Below are positions 1-6,625 of a DNA stretch of 37,434 nt, in pieces; within the stretch, counting starts at the first letter, position 1, and every line of letters begins with the position of its first letter. Location of the stretch: positions 1 to 37,434 of the forward strand of contig JAEEZC010000162.1 of assembly GCA_016288465.1 (NCBI GenBank), written 5' to 3'. The position numbers were made by a program, and so were the translations under genes. Source of the DNA: Verrucomicrobiota bacterium (GTDB lineage: Bacteria > Verrucomicrobiota > Kiritimatiellia > RFP12 > UBA1067). The notes under the pieces were generated by a model. The model searched no databases. It saw nothing but the letters and a program-made list of their open reading frames with translations, and was not told the DNA's origin.

Positions 1-275
1 GCCTTCTTGCCGCCGGCCGTCCTGCCGGACGCCGCAAGGTCCTGCTCCTGCATCGCTGCCCCGCGCATGTCCGCCTCGCCGAGCACGATGAAGTGGCCCG
101 ACTGGACGAGCTGGTCGGTGAGGATCGTGCCCCACGCGTCGCCAAGCTCCCACTGCCCGCGCCAGTTCGCCTTGTTCTCGAACTTGTTGACCATTATGGA
201 ATAGCGCAGACCGCTCCCGCCCGCGAAAGACGCCATCGCCGCCATGGCGAAGGCCGCTACTAACAGTTTCTTCAT
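1..275 (-). CDS. CsgG/HfaB-like secreted protein, N-terminal part (runs off window)
   Basis: The first 91 codons of a gene that continues past the left edge. The ATG at 275 follows an AAAGGAG Shine-Dalgarno about 9 bases upstream. The protein begins with a signal peptide, MKKLLVAAFAMAAMASFAGG, followed by a segment of the form YSIMVNKFENKANW, then LGDAWGTILTDQLVQSGHF and VLGEADM. That order (short beta strand, 'FEN', 'LGDA...LT..L..SG.F.V.E...') is the pattern of the CsgG/HfaB family, which builds outer-membrane export pores or related lipoprotein assemblies. The usual lipobox cysteine is not evident here, so it may be a periplasmic relative. It reads in the same direction as the beta-helix gene upstream, separated by 56 bases. 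Family assignment is by motif recognition from a fragment only. Confidence 0.6.
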   Translation of the reverse strand, partial: MKKLLVAAFAMAAMASFAGGSGLRYSIMVNKFENKANWRGQWELGDAWGTILTDQLVQSGHFIVLGEADMRGAAMQEQDLAASGRTAGGKK

Positions 276-331
276 GTCTTGGTGCTCCTTTGTTGTTATG
301 TTTCCGTTTTAAAAGCGCCTCGCCCCGCGCG

Positions 332-1687
332 TCACTTGACGTCCTGCGCGCCCTTGCCGGAGACCGCGCCGAACAGCTTCAGCGCGTCCTCGAGCGGATA
401 GCGGTTGCAGAACATGTCGCACTTCGTGGTAATCGTGCCCTGAAGCGGAAGCCCGAGGACGCTCCTCAGCCCGTTGCACTTGCCCTCGTCGAGCTTCGTC
501 GACTCGGAGTACTTCATCGAGAGGAACGAGTTCAGGTACTTCGCGTTGATGCGGCCCTTGAACGCCGCAGGGTCCTTGAGGTCCTCGTTGTCCTCTATGG
601 ACTCGATGCCGTCGGTCCCCTCAAGGTCCTCGAACCCGTCGACGCGCACCTTCGCGATGGAGGGCGAGACCGTCATCTGGATGTCGCTCTCGCGGTTCAG
701 GAAGAAGACGTTCCCGTCGATGGACTGCCTCTTGAGCCCGCCCGCGCCCTTCGTGTTGTCGTAGCCGGTCAGAACGTTGAGGCCAATCACGTTGTCCTTG
801 ATCGTGGCGTTGACGCCAGTGTTGTTCCTGACGCCGAAGCCCATGTCGGCGAGGTCGTTGAGGCGGCTCCAGGTGAAGAGGACCGTGTTGTTCTTGAAAA
901 GCCAGTTGACCTCGGGCTTCCAGCCCGCCTTCGCCTTGTTCGGGCCGTCCTGCGGAATAGCCTTCGAGCACAGCACGTTCGCGCCGATCATGCGGTTGTT
1001 GCAGAAGACGCAGTTCTCCACGACGACGTCGCCCTGGTACCACGTTACGTTGAACGCGATGTTGCCCGAGTTGACGAACGCGCAGTTCGTGAACGAGAGC
1101 TTGCCGGTCGCGCGATTGGCCGTCGCCGAGTAGACGAGGTAGCGGTTGGGGGACGGGAACTTGTCGCGCGTCCTGTTCATCGCAGGTCCCTCGAGCCACA
1201 TGCCCGTGTCGAAGCCCTCGGGCTTGCCCTTCGTCTCGTGGTACGAGTTCGCAAAGCCCTCGTCGAATATGAGTCCGTCGAACTTCATGTCCACGCCGTC
1301 GGGATGCTTCGGACGCTTCGTGAAGTCGATCGTGAAGACGCCGAGCCCCGCCCCCTTCTTGTCGTTGTTCTCGTTCAGGGCCTGGAACATCGTCTTGTGC
1401 TCGAGGGGCTTGCGCGCAGCGAAGTCCTTGGAATAGCCGCCGATGACGGACACGGCCTTGTCGATGAGGAACCAGTTCTGCTTCATCTTGCCGGGATACA
1501 CGCCCTCGGCGAGATGGATCGTGTCGCCGTCCTCGGCCTTCTCAAGCGCCTTCCAGAGGTTTTTGAGCGGAGACTCCTTCGTCCCCTCGTTCTTGTTCTT
1601 GCCGGTCTCGACAGACACGTATATATCCGCAGCCCCCGCTGCAAACGCCGAAGCAGCGGCGACAAGGGCGACAATAGACTTGCTCAT
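332..1687 (-). CDS. secreted parallel beta-helix protein (pectate-lyase-like fold)
   Basis: A 451-residue protein with a clear signal peptide (MSKSIVALVAAASAFAAGAA), then an early segment reading YVSVETGKNKNEGTKESPLK-NLWKALEKAEDGDTIHLAEGVY. This is the classic entry into a right-handed parallel beta helix of the DUF1565/pectate-lyase-like type ('G.G...P..tl..Al..A..GDtI.l..G.Y'). The body carries repeated short turns with stacked asparagines (NCAFVNSGNIAFNVTW, ENCVFCNNRMI, NNTVLF, NNTGVNATI). No catalytic residues of a specific polysaccharide lyase can be named, so the role may be binding or cleavage of a polysaccharide at or outside the cell surface. The start has a GGGAGG ribosome site 10 bases upstream and a promoter at 1727-1756. 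Confidence 0.75.
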   Translation of the reverse strand: MSKSIVALVAAASAFAAGAADIYVSVETGKNKNEGTKESPLKNLWKALEKAEDGDTIHLAEGVYPGKMKQNWFLIDKAVSVIGGYSKDFAARKPLEHKTMFQALNENNDKKGAGLGVFTIDFTKRPKHPDGVDMKFDGLIFDEGFANSYHETKGKPEGFDTGMWLEGPAMNRTRDKFPSPNRYLVYSATANRATGKLSFTNCAFVNSGNIAFNVTWYQGDVVVENCVFCNNRMIGANVLCSKAIPQDGPNKAKAGWKPEVNWLFKNNTVLFTWSRLNDLADMGFGVRNNTGVNATIKDNVIGLNVLTGYDNTKGAGGLKRQSIDGNVFFLNRESDIQMTVSPSIAKVRVDGFEDLEGTDGIESIEDNEDLKDPAAFKGRINAKYLNSFLSMKYSESTKLDEGKCNGLRSVLGLPLQGTITTKCDMFCNRYPLEDALKLFGAVSGKGAQDVK

Positions 1688-1726
1688 CTGGACAAAACCT
1701 CCCTTTGTGTTTTACGTTGCCCCTAT

Positions 1727-1756
1727 ATTCTACCAAAACATGGAGCCGTATGGCAA
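1727..1756 (-). promoter_or_regulatory. promoter of the beta-helix gene
   Basis: On the minus strand, -35 TTGCCA (1756-1751) is followed by an 18-base spacer and an extended -10, TGG-TAGAAT (1735-1727). The predicted start site lies near 1720, giving a leader of about 32 bases that contains the GGGAGG ribosome site. Confidence 0.6.
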
Positions 1757-1893
1757 TACGAATCGCGTCAGGAAACTGGCCGAATTCCTCTTCTTGGCGG
1801 CCAAATTCGCTCTGCTACGCGGACTGCCTTCTGTCCACAAGAGACGCGCGGTTCCGGCACACTAGCGTCGCACGACGCGACCGCTTTGTCGTT

Positions 1894-1968
1894 TGGCTTG
1901 GGTGGCGGGACTCGAACCTGCAACAGTCGCATTAACAGTGCGATGCACTACCATTGTGCTACACCCAA
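1894..1968 (-). tRNA. tRNA-Asn (GTT)
   Basis: A complete cloverleaf can be drawn: acceptor TTGGGTG/CACCCAA (7 pairs), D arm GCAC-AATGGTA-GTGC, anticodon arm TCGCA-CTGTTAA-TGCGA with anticodon GTT, variable loop CTGTT, T arm GCAGG-TTCGAGT-CCCGC, discriminator G, and an encoded CCA end at 1896-1894. The T stem has one A-C mismatch at its third pair. It lies 4 bases downstream of tRNA-Cys and is probably cut from the same transcript. Confidence 0.93.
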
Positions 1969-1972
1969 TCAC

Positions 1973-2046
1973 TGGAAGTCCGGACGGGATTCGAACCCGT
2001 GTACACGGTTTTGCAGACCGCGACCTGGCCACTCGGTCACCGGACT
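1973..2046 (-). tRNA. tRNA-Cys (GCA)
   Basis: Acceptor AGTCCGG/CCGGACT (7 pairs), anticodon loop CTGCAAA giving GCA, T arm ACGGG-TTCGAAT-CCCGT, the U73 discriminator typical of tRNA-Cys, and an encoded CCA end. Its 5' end is only 8 bases after the stop codon of the HTH-type gene upstream, and no separate promoter is evident. A shared transcript with that gene is therefore likely. Confidence 0.94.
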
Positions 2047-2054
2047 GCCGAAAT

Positions 2055-2441
2055 TCACGAAATCGCCTTCATTCCATGTTCATGCAGCCTTTCGCTGACG
2101 CGCTGCAAGTCGCCAATGCCCTCTTCAATCGCCTCTGCGAATATCACATCCTCCGGAATAGCCGGCGAAAGCGCAAAGCCAGCCGACCTGAGCAGCTCGT
2201 CCGCGTCCTCCCTCCCGAGCCGCAGGGCCAGCGCGAACTGGATCGCTGTGCGCTTGGCGACGGGACGGAATGGATGCGAGACGATCGAACTGTACGTGCG
2301 CCGGTCGATCCGCGCGGCAGAGTAGACGGCGGGCGCGTCGCCTCCTCGGGAACGCACATGGCGCACCAGCAGATCGGCGAACGTGCCGCTGCGGGAGAAC
2401 TGCCTTGACTTAGTCTTGGAACTTGTGAAGCTGCTGTACAT
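2055..2441 (-). CDS. small HTH-like protein (C-terminal-domain family often fused to other modules)
   Basis: A 128-residue protein starting MYSSFTSSKTKS. The ATG at 2441 is preceded by AGAGG at 7 bases, and that decides this start over the in-frame ATG at 2492. From about residue 20 it follows a pattern I recognise from an uncharacterised helical, HTH-like family: 'F..LL..hv...G.....vY..A.IDRR.ySsI.....r..aKRTAi.FALALrL.r..a.eLL..AGfaLS......vI..' It is seen both alone and as the C-terminal module of larger proteins. The IDRRTYSS segment and LLRSAGFALS helix are the most conserved parts. Biochemical role unknown; DNA or RNA binding is inference. tRNA-Cys follows 8 bases after its stop. Confidence 0.7.
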   Translation of the reverse strand: MYSSFTSSKTKSRQFSRSGTFADLLVRHVRSRGGDAPAVYSAARIDRRTYSSIVSHPFRPVAKRTAIQFALALRLGREDADELLRSAGFALSPAIPEDVIFAEAIEEGIGDLQRVSERLHEHGMKAIS

Positions 2442-2569
2442 CGTTGGACCTCTTGAAGTGGATTGCGGAACGGGACGCGGCATTCCGGACAATCCGAGGT
2501 CCGGAACGTCATGCGGGATTATTGACCCGCGAATTTCTATTACAGAGCTGATGTCTCATAACGCCGCGT

Positions 2570-2578
2570 ATTATACCA
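2570..2578 (-). promoter_or_regulatory. extended -10 element for the HTH-like gene
   Basis: The minus strand reads TGG-TATAAT, the same box found before several other genes in this window. Its TAA is the stop codon of the truncated phytase-like gene upstream. No convincing -35 is present at 16-18 bases. Predicted leader to the ATG at 2441 is about 120 bases. Confidence 0.45.
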
Positions 2579-3194
2579 TAACTTCCGCTCGCCCGTGGTC
2601 TCTCAACAAGAGATAATTTGTGAGACGTACGACGGAGCCGGCATCCTTCGCAGACAGCTCGCCATCGCACATCAACGACTCCTCATTGCAAGTCCACATG
2701 GTCAAGCCATCGCCAGAGATTGTAAGCGCCTCCAGACTATAATTTTCAGCGCTTTGATTCAATATGACAGGAACAGGAGCGGAGCGGAGCTCTGCTCCAT
2801 TGGCAGGGTTGAATTCGCGAATAAGCGAGCGTGTTGTTTTCGAGAGACACTCTTGCGAGACCCACACATTACCCGAAGCGGGATCAAACGCGCAGCCTTC
2901 CACGTCAACGCCTTTGGAATTTTCAAGCGCAACTTCATCCCCTGCCCAAGCATCCCCGTCGATCCTTCCATCATCATAGAACTTAATGTAGAGACGGCAA
3001 AGCGCATCCTGTTTGTCGTCCACCGCGTAAAACAGGTCTCTTTCGTAAGAGTCTACATAGGTAACGCCACTAAGTTCTGATGCTGGGCCATATCTATCCG
3101 CCTCATCAATTTTGATGACATTCAATTCCGCCGACGCCGAAAGAGCGGCAAGCGCCGCCGCGGCGAGAACCGCCGCACAACATTTTCCGTTCAT
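2571..3194 (-). CDS. secreted phytase-esterase-like / SdiA-regulated-like protein, C-terminally truncated
   Basis: A 207-residue open frame starting at ATG 3194 (MNGKCCAAVLAAAALAALSA), chosen over the upstream in-frame start because AAAGGGAG lies just before it. It has a signal peptide and then ELSGVTYV, LFYAVDDKQDALCRLYIKF, VDVEGCAFDPASGNVWVSQE, SLEALTISGDGLTMWTCNEE and GSVVRLT. These are the blades of the 'esterase-like activity of phytase' beta-propeller family (PF13449 type). Members I know are well over 300 residues; this frame ends about 15 residues after VVRLT with a sequence unlike the family. It is probably a truncated remnant, or a gene shortened to a partial propeller. The stop codon overlaps the promoter of the next gene. 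Confidence 0.6.
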   Translation of the reverse strand: MNGKCCAAVLAAAALAALSASAELNVIKIDEADRYGPASELSGVTYVDSYERDLFYAVDDKQDALCRLYIKFYDDGRIDGDAWAGDEVALENSKGVDVEGCAFDPASGNVWVSQECLSKTTRSLIREFNPANGAELRSAPVPVILNQSAENYSLEALTISGDGLTMWTCNEESLMCDGELSAKDAGSVVRLTNYLLLRDHGRAEVMV

Positions 3195-3316
3195 TTGACT
3201 CCCTTTCCTTATTGTCAACGCTTACCCTCCATACGTGTTCAACGAGTGAATCGAAAATCGCGTTGGGTCGAAAATGCGAAGGCAGCAGGCTAGGACCCGC
3301 CGGCGCAGCCGCGAAG

Positions 3317-3345
3317 TTGCCCTTTTCCGCCGCGTGTGCTATACT
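3317..3345 (+). promoter_or_regulatory. promoter of the XylR-type regulator, at the start codon
   Basis: -35 TTGCCC (3317-3322), 17-base spacer, -10 TATACT (3340-3345) preceded by TGC (extended -10). The ATG is at 3352, only 6 bases after the -10, so the expected transcription start coincides with the start codon. No Shine-Dalgarno sequence is present. Confidence 0.6.
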
Positions 3346-3351
3346 TCCAGC

Positions 3352-4542
3352 ATGAAAAGGGCGTTACGAATAGCGGTACAAGTGGAAACCAACCGAGCGC
3401 ACGGGCGGGCCCTGCTTGAGGGGATCGCCGACTACGCGCTCGCACACACGGACTGGCGGCTCGAACCCGTTGAGCCTGGCCTGCTCACCGACCCTTCGCG
3501 CGCAGGCGGCTTCGACGGCCTCATCGTGCGCGTGATGGACGACACGACCGCCGACGCGCTCGTCGCCGCCAAGCGTCCGACTGTCGACGTATACGGACGG
3601 CTGGACAAAAGCCCTATTCCATACATCCGCCTTGACGACGACGCCATCGGCGCATGCGCCGCTCGCTGCTTCGCCGAGCACCGATACTCGCGCTGCGCCT
3701 ACTGCGGATTCTCCGGGCTGCGGTTCTCGGACGCCCGAGGAGAGTCCTTCGCCCGCAACATCGCGCTCGGCGGCGGAACCTGCACGACCTACGACGGAGG
3801 GCTTGCCCGTCTAAAGGAGACGTTCGTCCGGGAGGAGCGAATGGACCGCATAATGGACGATGAGAGCCTCCGCAGCTGGCTCCGCGCGCTGCCCAAGCCC
3901 GTTGCCGTGTTCTGCTGCAACGACATAAGGGCGTTCCAGCTGCTGAAGGCGTGCTCAGACGAGAGAATCGAAGTGCCGCAAGAAGTGGCCGTGCTGGGCG
4001 TCGACAACGACCGCGTGCTGTGCACCTTCGCAAATCCGCCTCTTTCCAGCATCGAGACGAACCCCTTCTCGCTGGGCATGCGCGCCGCAGAAATGCTTAA
4101 CGCGCAGATCTCGTCGCCGGACGAACAGCCTCCCATGGCAGTCCTCCACGCGCCGCGCCGCGTCGTCGAACGGACGTCCACGGAGTTCTATCCGACGAAG
4201 ACGCCCTGGCTTTCCGACGCGCTCGTGTACATTAGGCGCAATCTGGGCAAGGGCGTCTCGGCTGCGGACGTCACGGCCCATATTGGCTATTCGCACACGA
4301 CGGTCGGCAAGGTCTTCAAGGAGGAGCTCGGCACAAGCGTCCAGCAGGTGATCATTCGTCTGCGCCGTGAAATGGCATGCAGACTGCTCAAGGAGACGAA
4401 GCGCACGGCCGCCGACATTGCGGCGGACTGCGGATACCCGTCTGCGCAGTACTTCGCGCACCAGTTCTCGGCGCACTTCGGGACGACGCCGGACGTCTGG
4501 CGCAAGCGCGCCCGTCAGACGGACGCCGCAAAGCCGACGTAG
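3352..4542 (+). CDS. XylR-type regulator (LacI-like sugar-binding domain plus AraC HTH)
   Basis: A 396-residue cytoplasmic transcription factor. Residues 1 to about 275 form a periplasmic-binding-protein-like sugar domain: IAVQVETNRAHGRALLEGIADY at the start, GLIVRV, the 'YIRLDDDAIG' strand, VAVFCCNDIRAF and VAVLGVDNDRVLCTFANPPLSSIE. The last about 100 residues are an AraC-family double HTH, with the signature TAADIAADCGYPSAQYFAHQ followed by F...FG.TP..WR. This is the E. coli XylR layout, where the N-terminal domain senses a sugar and the AraC domain activates catabolic genes. Start at 3352 rather than the longer in-frame ATG at 3274, because a good promoter ends at 3345. Its 3' end overlaps the convergent glycosyltransferase gene by 28 bases. 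Which genes it controls cannot be seen. Confidence 0.88.
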   Translation: MKRALRIAVQVETNRAHGRALLEGIADYALAHTDWRLEPVEPGLLTDPSRAGGFDGLIVRVMDDTTADALVAAKRPTVDVYGRLDKSPIPYIRLDDDAIGACAARCFAEHRYSRCAYCGFSGLRFSDARGESFARNIALGGGTCTTYDGGLARLKETFVREERMDRIMDDESLRSWLRALPKPVAVFCCNDIRAFQLLKACSDERIEVPQEVAVLGVDNDRVLCTFANPPLSSIETNPFSLGMRAAEMLNAQISSPDEQPPMAVLHAPRRVVERTSTEFYPTKTPWLSDALVYIRRNLGKGVSAADVTAHIGYSHTTVGKVFKEELGTSVQQVIIRLRREMACRLLKETKRTAADIAADCGYPSAQYFAHQFSAHFGTTPDVWRKRARQTDAAKPT

Positions 4543-5672
4543 GCCGGGTATATCGCCTCGGCCCTGAGGCAGTCCGGCAACGAGACCGCGCCATGCCTCG
4601 CGAGGATGCGGATTGCCGCAGCCGCCGACTCGGGCGAGCCGAAGTCGTATGTCGCCCCAAGCCCGAACTCGCTGATCAACGCGCCGCATTCGCCGTGCAG
4701 CGAGCTGACGACGGGAAGCGCCGCCGCAAGATAGTCGCCCAGCTTGTAGGGCAGTCCAACCCAGCTGTCGTCCCTCATCGGGATCACCCCGATGTCGCAG
4801 TCCGCCAGGAGCCTCCGAAGCTCGTCCGCGCCAAGATAGCCGTGGAACCTCACCCTTCCGCCTAGGCCAAGCCGCCCGACAGTCTGCCTGAAGGACGCCT
4901 CGCGCGGCCCCGAGCCCGCGACATCGAGCGTAAGGCGAGAGTCCAGCGCCAGCGCTCCCGCGACTGTGTCGAGATCATAGCCTTCGCCAATGTTCCCGAT
5001 GTAGACGAGCCGAGTACGCTCGCGGTCCGGCCGAGGGCGCACGTCGGAAGGACGCGCGGATTCAATGCCGTGGTAGAAAAGCCTATAGTCCTCGCGACCG
5101 CATACGCCGCGGTATCTCTCGCTCACGCCCGTCACGGCGTCCGCCTCCCGGTAAAGGCGCCGCGCCGCAATGCGCATCGGGGCGAGAAGAGCGTCGCCGG
5201 CGCGTCCAAGGCATTTGGGCAGAAGCCGCCCGAAGGTTTCCGGCCACGCGTCCTGCACGTCCAAGACGAACTTCGCGCCAAACCGCCGCGCAAGGCCCAT
5301 CATCGACGAGGCGGCGCCAAGCGTGGGCGTCGCGGAGACGACAAGGCCCGGACGCGCCGCCGGCTCGGAGGCGGCAAGCTCCAGCGCAGCCGACTTCAGC
5401 CTGCGCGCGTAGACTGCATGGGAAAACGCGCGCCTGACGGAGACGTTTGCGGAGTAGGCGGGAACCGGCACCACAACAGTGGAGATGCCCGAAGCCTCCG
5501 CGCTTTCGGCCAGCAGCGCTCTTGGCGCCTTTGCGACGTGATTGAAGCCGGCGGTGAAGTAGACAACCCTGTACCCTGCGGCGGCAAACGCCTCCGCCAT
5601 CAGCCAATAGCGCTGCTTTCTGTACCCTTCGGCCGGAAGGTTGTCGAACGGAGACTGTATCCAGACCGTCAT
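4515..5672 (-). CDS. family 4 glycosyltransferase
   Basis: A 385-residue GT-B fold glycosyltransferase. The N-terminal half begins MTVWIQSPFDNLPAEGYRKQ and includes 'LMAEAFAAAGYRVVYFTAGF' and FVLDVQDAWPETFGR. The C-terminal nucleotide-sugar half shows TRLVYIGNIGEGYDLDTV, 'VAGSGPREASFRQ', RVRFHGYLGADELRRLL and CDIGVIPMRDDSWVGLPYKL followed by GDYLAAALPVVSS, the usual GT4 order. The donor and acceptor are unknown; surface polysaccharide or lipopolysaccharide synthesis is the likely area. ATG at 5672 overlaps the dus stop by 4 bases (ATGA), so it is last in the chain that starts at 10537. It converges on, and overlaps by 28 bases, the regulator on the other strand. Confidence 0.85.
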   Translation of the reverse strand: MTVWIQSPFDNLPAEGYRKQRYWLMAEAFAAAGYRVVYFTAGFNHVAKAPRALLAESAEASGISTVVVPVPAYSANVSVRRAFSHAVYARRLKSAALELAASEPAARPGLVVSATPTLGAASSMMGLARRFGAKFVLDVQDAWPETFGRLLPKCLGRAGDALLAPMRIAARRLYREADAVTGVSERYRGVCGREDYRLFYHGIESARPSDVRPRPDRERTRLVYIGNIGEGYDLDTVAGALALDSRLTLDVAGSGPREASFRQTVGRLGLGGRVRFHGYLGADELRRLLADCDIGVIPMRDDSWVGLPYKLGDYLAAALPVVSSLHGECGALISEFGLGATYDFGSPESAAAAIRILARHGAVSLPDCLRAEAIYPAYVGFAASV

Positions 5673-6625
5673 GCGACAGCGTCTCCCCTGCGGCAGGCCG
5701 CAATGACCGACTCTATCTCGGCAATGGTGCGCACTGTGTTGAGGCGGGCGCGAAGAGCCGCCGCGCCCGGACGCCCGCTGAAATAGCGGAAGAGGTGCGT
5801 GTGCATCTTCACCGAGGCGTATCCGTCAGGAGACGGAAGGCGTGCACCAGGATAGCGGCTCACGAGCAGTTCGCGGAACTGGAGGATGTAGGAAAGATGG
5901 CGTTCCGCCACATCTACCGACGGAGTCGGCGTGACCGGCGCGCCCTTCAGCTTCGCGAATATTGCGGGGTCGCCAAGCGCCGCGCGGCCGATCATTATCG
6001 CGGCTACGCCTGTGCGGGCCATCGCATCGGCCGTGGCGCGACTGACGACGGATCCGTTGCCGGTAACGGGGATGCGGGAGCGAGCGACGACCTCGGCAAG
6101 CGTGTCCAGATGGACCTCGCCTCCGTGCATCTGCGACGTATAGCGGGCGTGAACCGCGACGCCCTTTGCGCCGGCCTTTTCAGCCGCATCCACGATCTCG
6201 AAGACCGTTGTCCAGCCCGGGCGCGGCCCAAGGCGCGTCTTGAGCGTCACCGGGAGCGGCGTGTTTTCGGTCATCGCCTTCAGCAGACGGTATATCTTCT
6301 CAGGATCCTCCACAAGCTTCGCGCCGGCTCCCTCGCGCGTGACCTTCGTCATCGGACAGCCCGCGTTCAGGCCAATCTCGGCAAAGCCGGAAGGAATCGT
6401 CCTAACTGAATACGCAAGCTCATCCTCCTTGGCGCCGAACAGCTGCACGGCGGTCGGGCCCTCGCCAGGCATGGTCTCCATCAGCCGCCGAGTGGGCTCC
6501 GAGCCGTGGGCCAGCCCAGCCGCCGAGACCATCTCGGTGTACACGAGGTCCGCGCCGCCCTCTCGGCACAGGCGGCGGAACGGCGCGTCGGTGAACCCGG
6601 CGAGAGGCGCGAGAACGAACTTCAT
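5669..6625 (-). CDS. tRNA-dihydrouridine synthase (DUS family)
   Basis: A 318-residue flavoenzyme that reduces specific uridines of tRNA to dihydrouridine using FMN and NAD(P)H. The N terminus MKFVLAPLAGFTDAPFRRLC is the family signature (APMag.td..fR). The catalytic motif is GLNAGCPMTKVTREGAGAKL with the active-site cysteine at about residue 90. VTLKTRLG, the VHAR segment, 'IPVTGNGSVVS' and IMIGRAALGDPAIF are the flavin-binding strands. Length is normal for the family. Which of the DusA/B/C subgroups it belongs to is not certain; it looks nearest DusB. The start codon overlaps the TGA of the TPR-like gene (ATGA), and its own stop overlaps the glycosyltransferase start, so translation is probably coupled through the whole chain. 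Confidence 0.92.
   Translation of the reverse strand: MKFVLAPLAGFTDAPFRRLCREGGADLVYTEMVSAAGLAHGSEPTRRLMETMPGEGPTAVQLFGAKEDELAYSVRTIPSGFAEIGLNAGCPMTKVTREGAGAKLVEDPEKIYRLLKAMTENTPLPVTLKTRLGPRPGWTTVFEIVDAAEKAGAKGVAVHARYTSQMHGGEVHLDTLAEVVARSRIPVTGNGSVVSRATADAMARTGVAAIMIGRAALGDPAIFAKLKGAPVTPTPSVDVAERHLSYILQFRELLVSRYPGARLPSPDGYASVKMHTHLFRYFSGRPGAAALRARLNTVRTIAEIESVIAACRRGDAVA

Noticed and set aside
290..2098. 602-codon plus-strand open frame
   Set aside because: It is antisense to the beta-helix gene and runs through both tRNA genes. Its composition (Arg, Val, Leu, Asp, His rich) is the usual mirror of a GC-rich coding strand.
4515..4542. 28-base tail-to-tail overlap of the XylR-type gene and the glycosyltransferase gene
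   Set aside because: Both ends are ordinary stops of intact genes. Short convergent overlaps are common in compact genomes.
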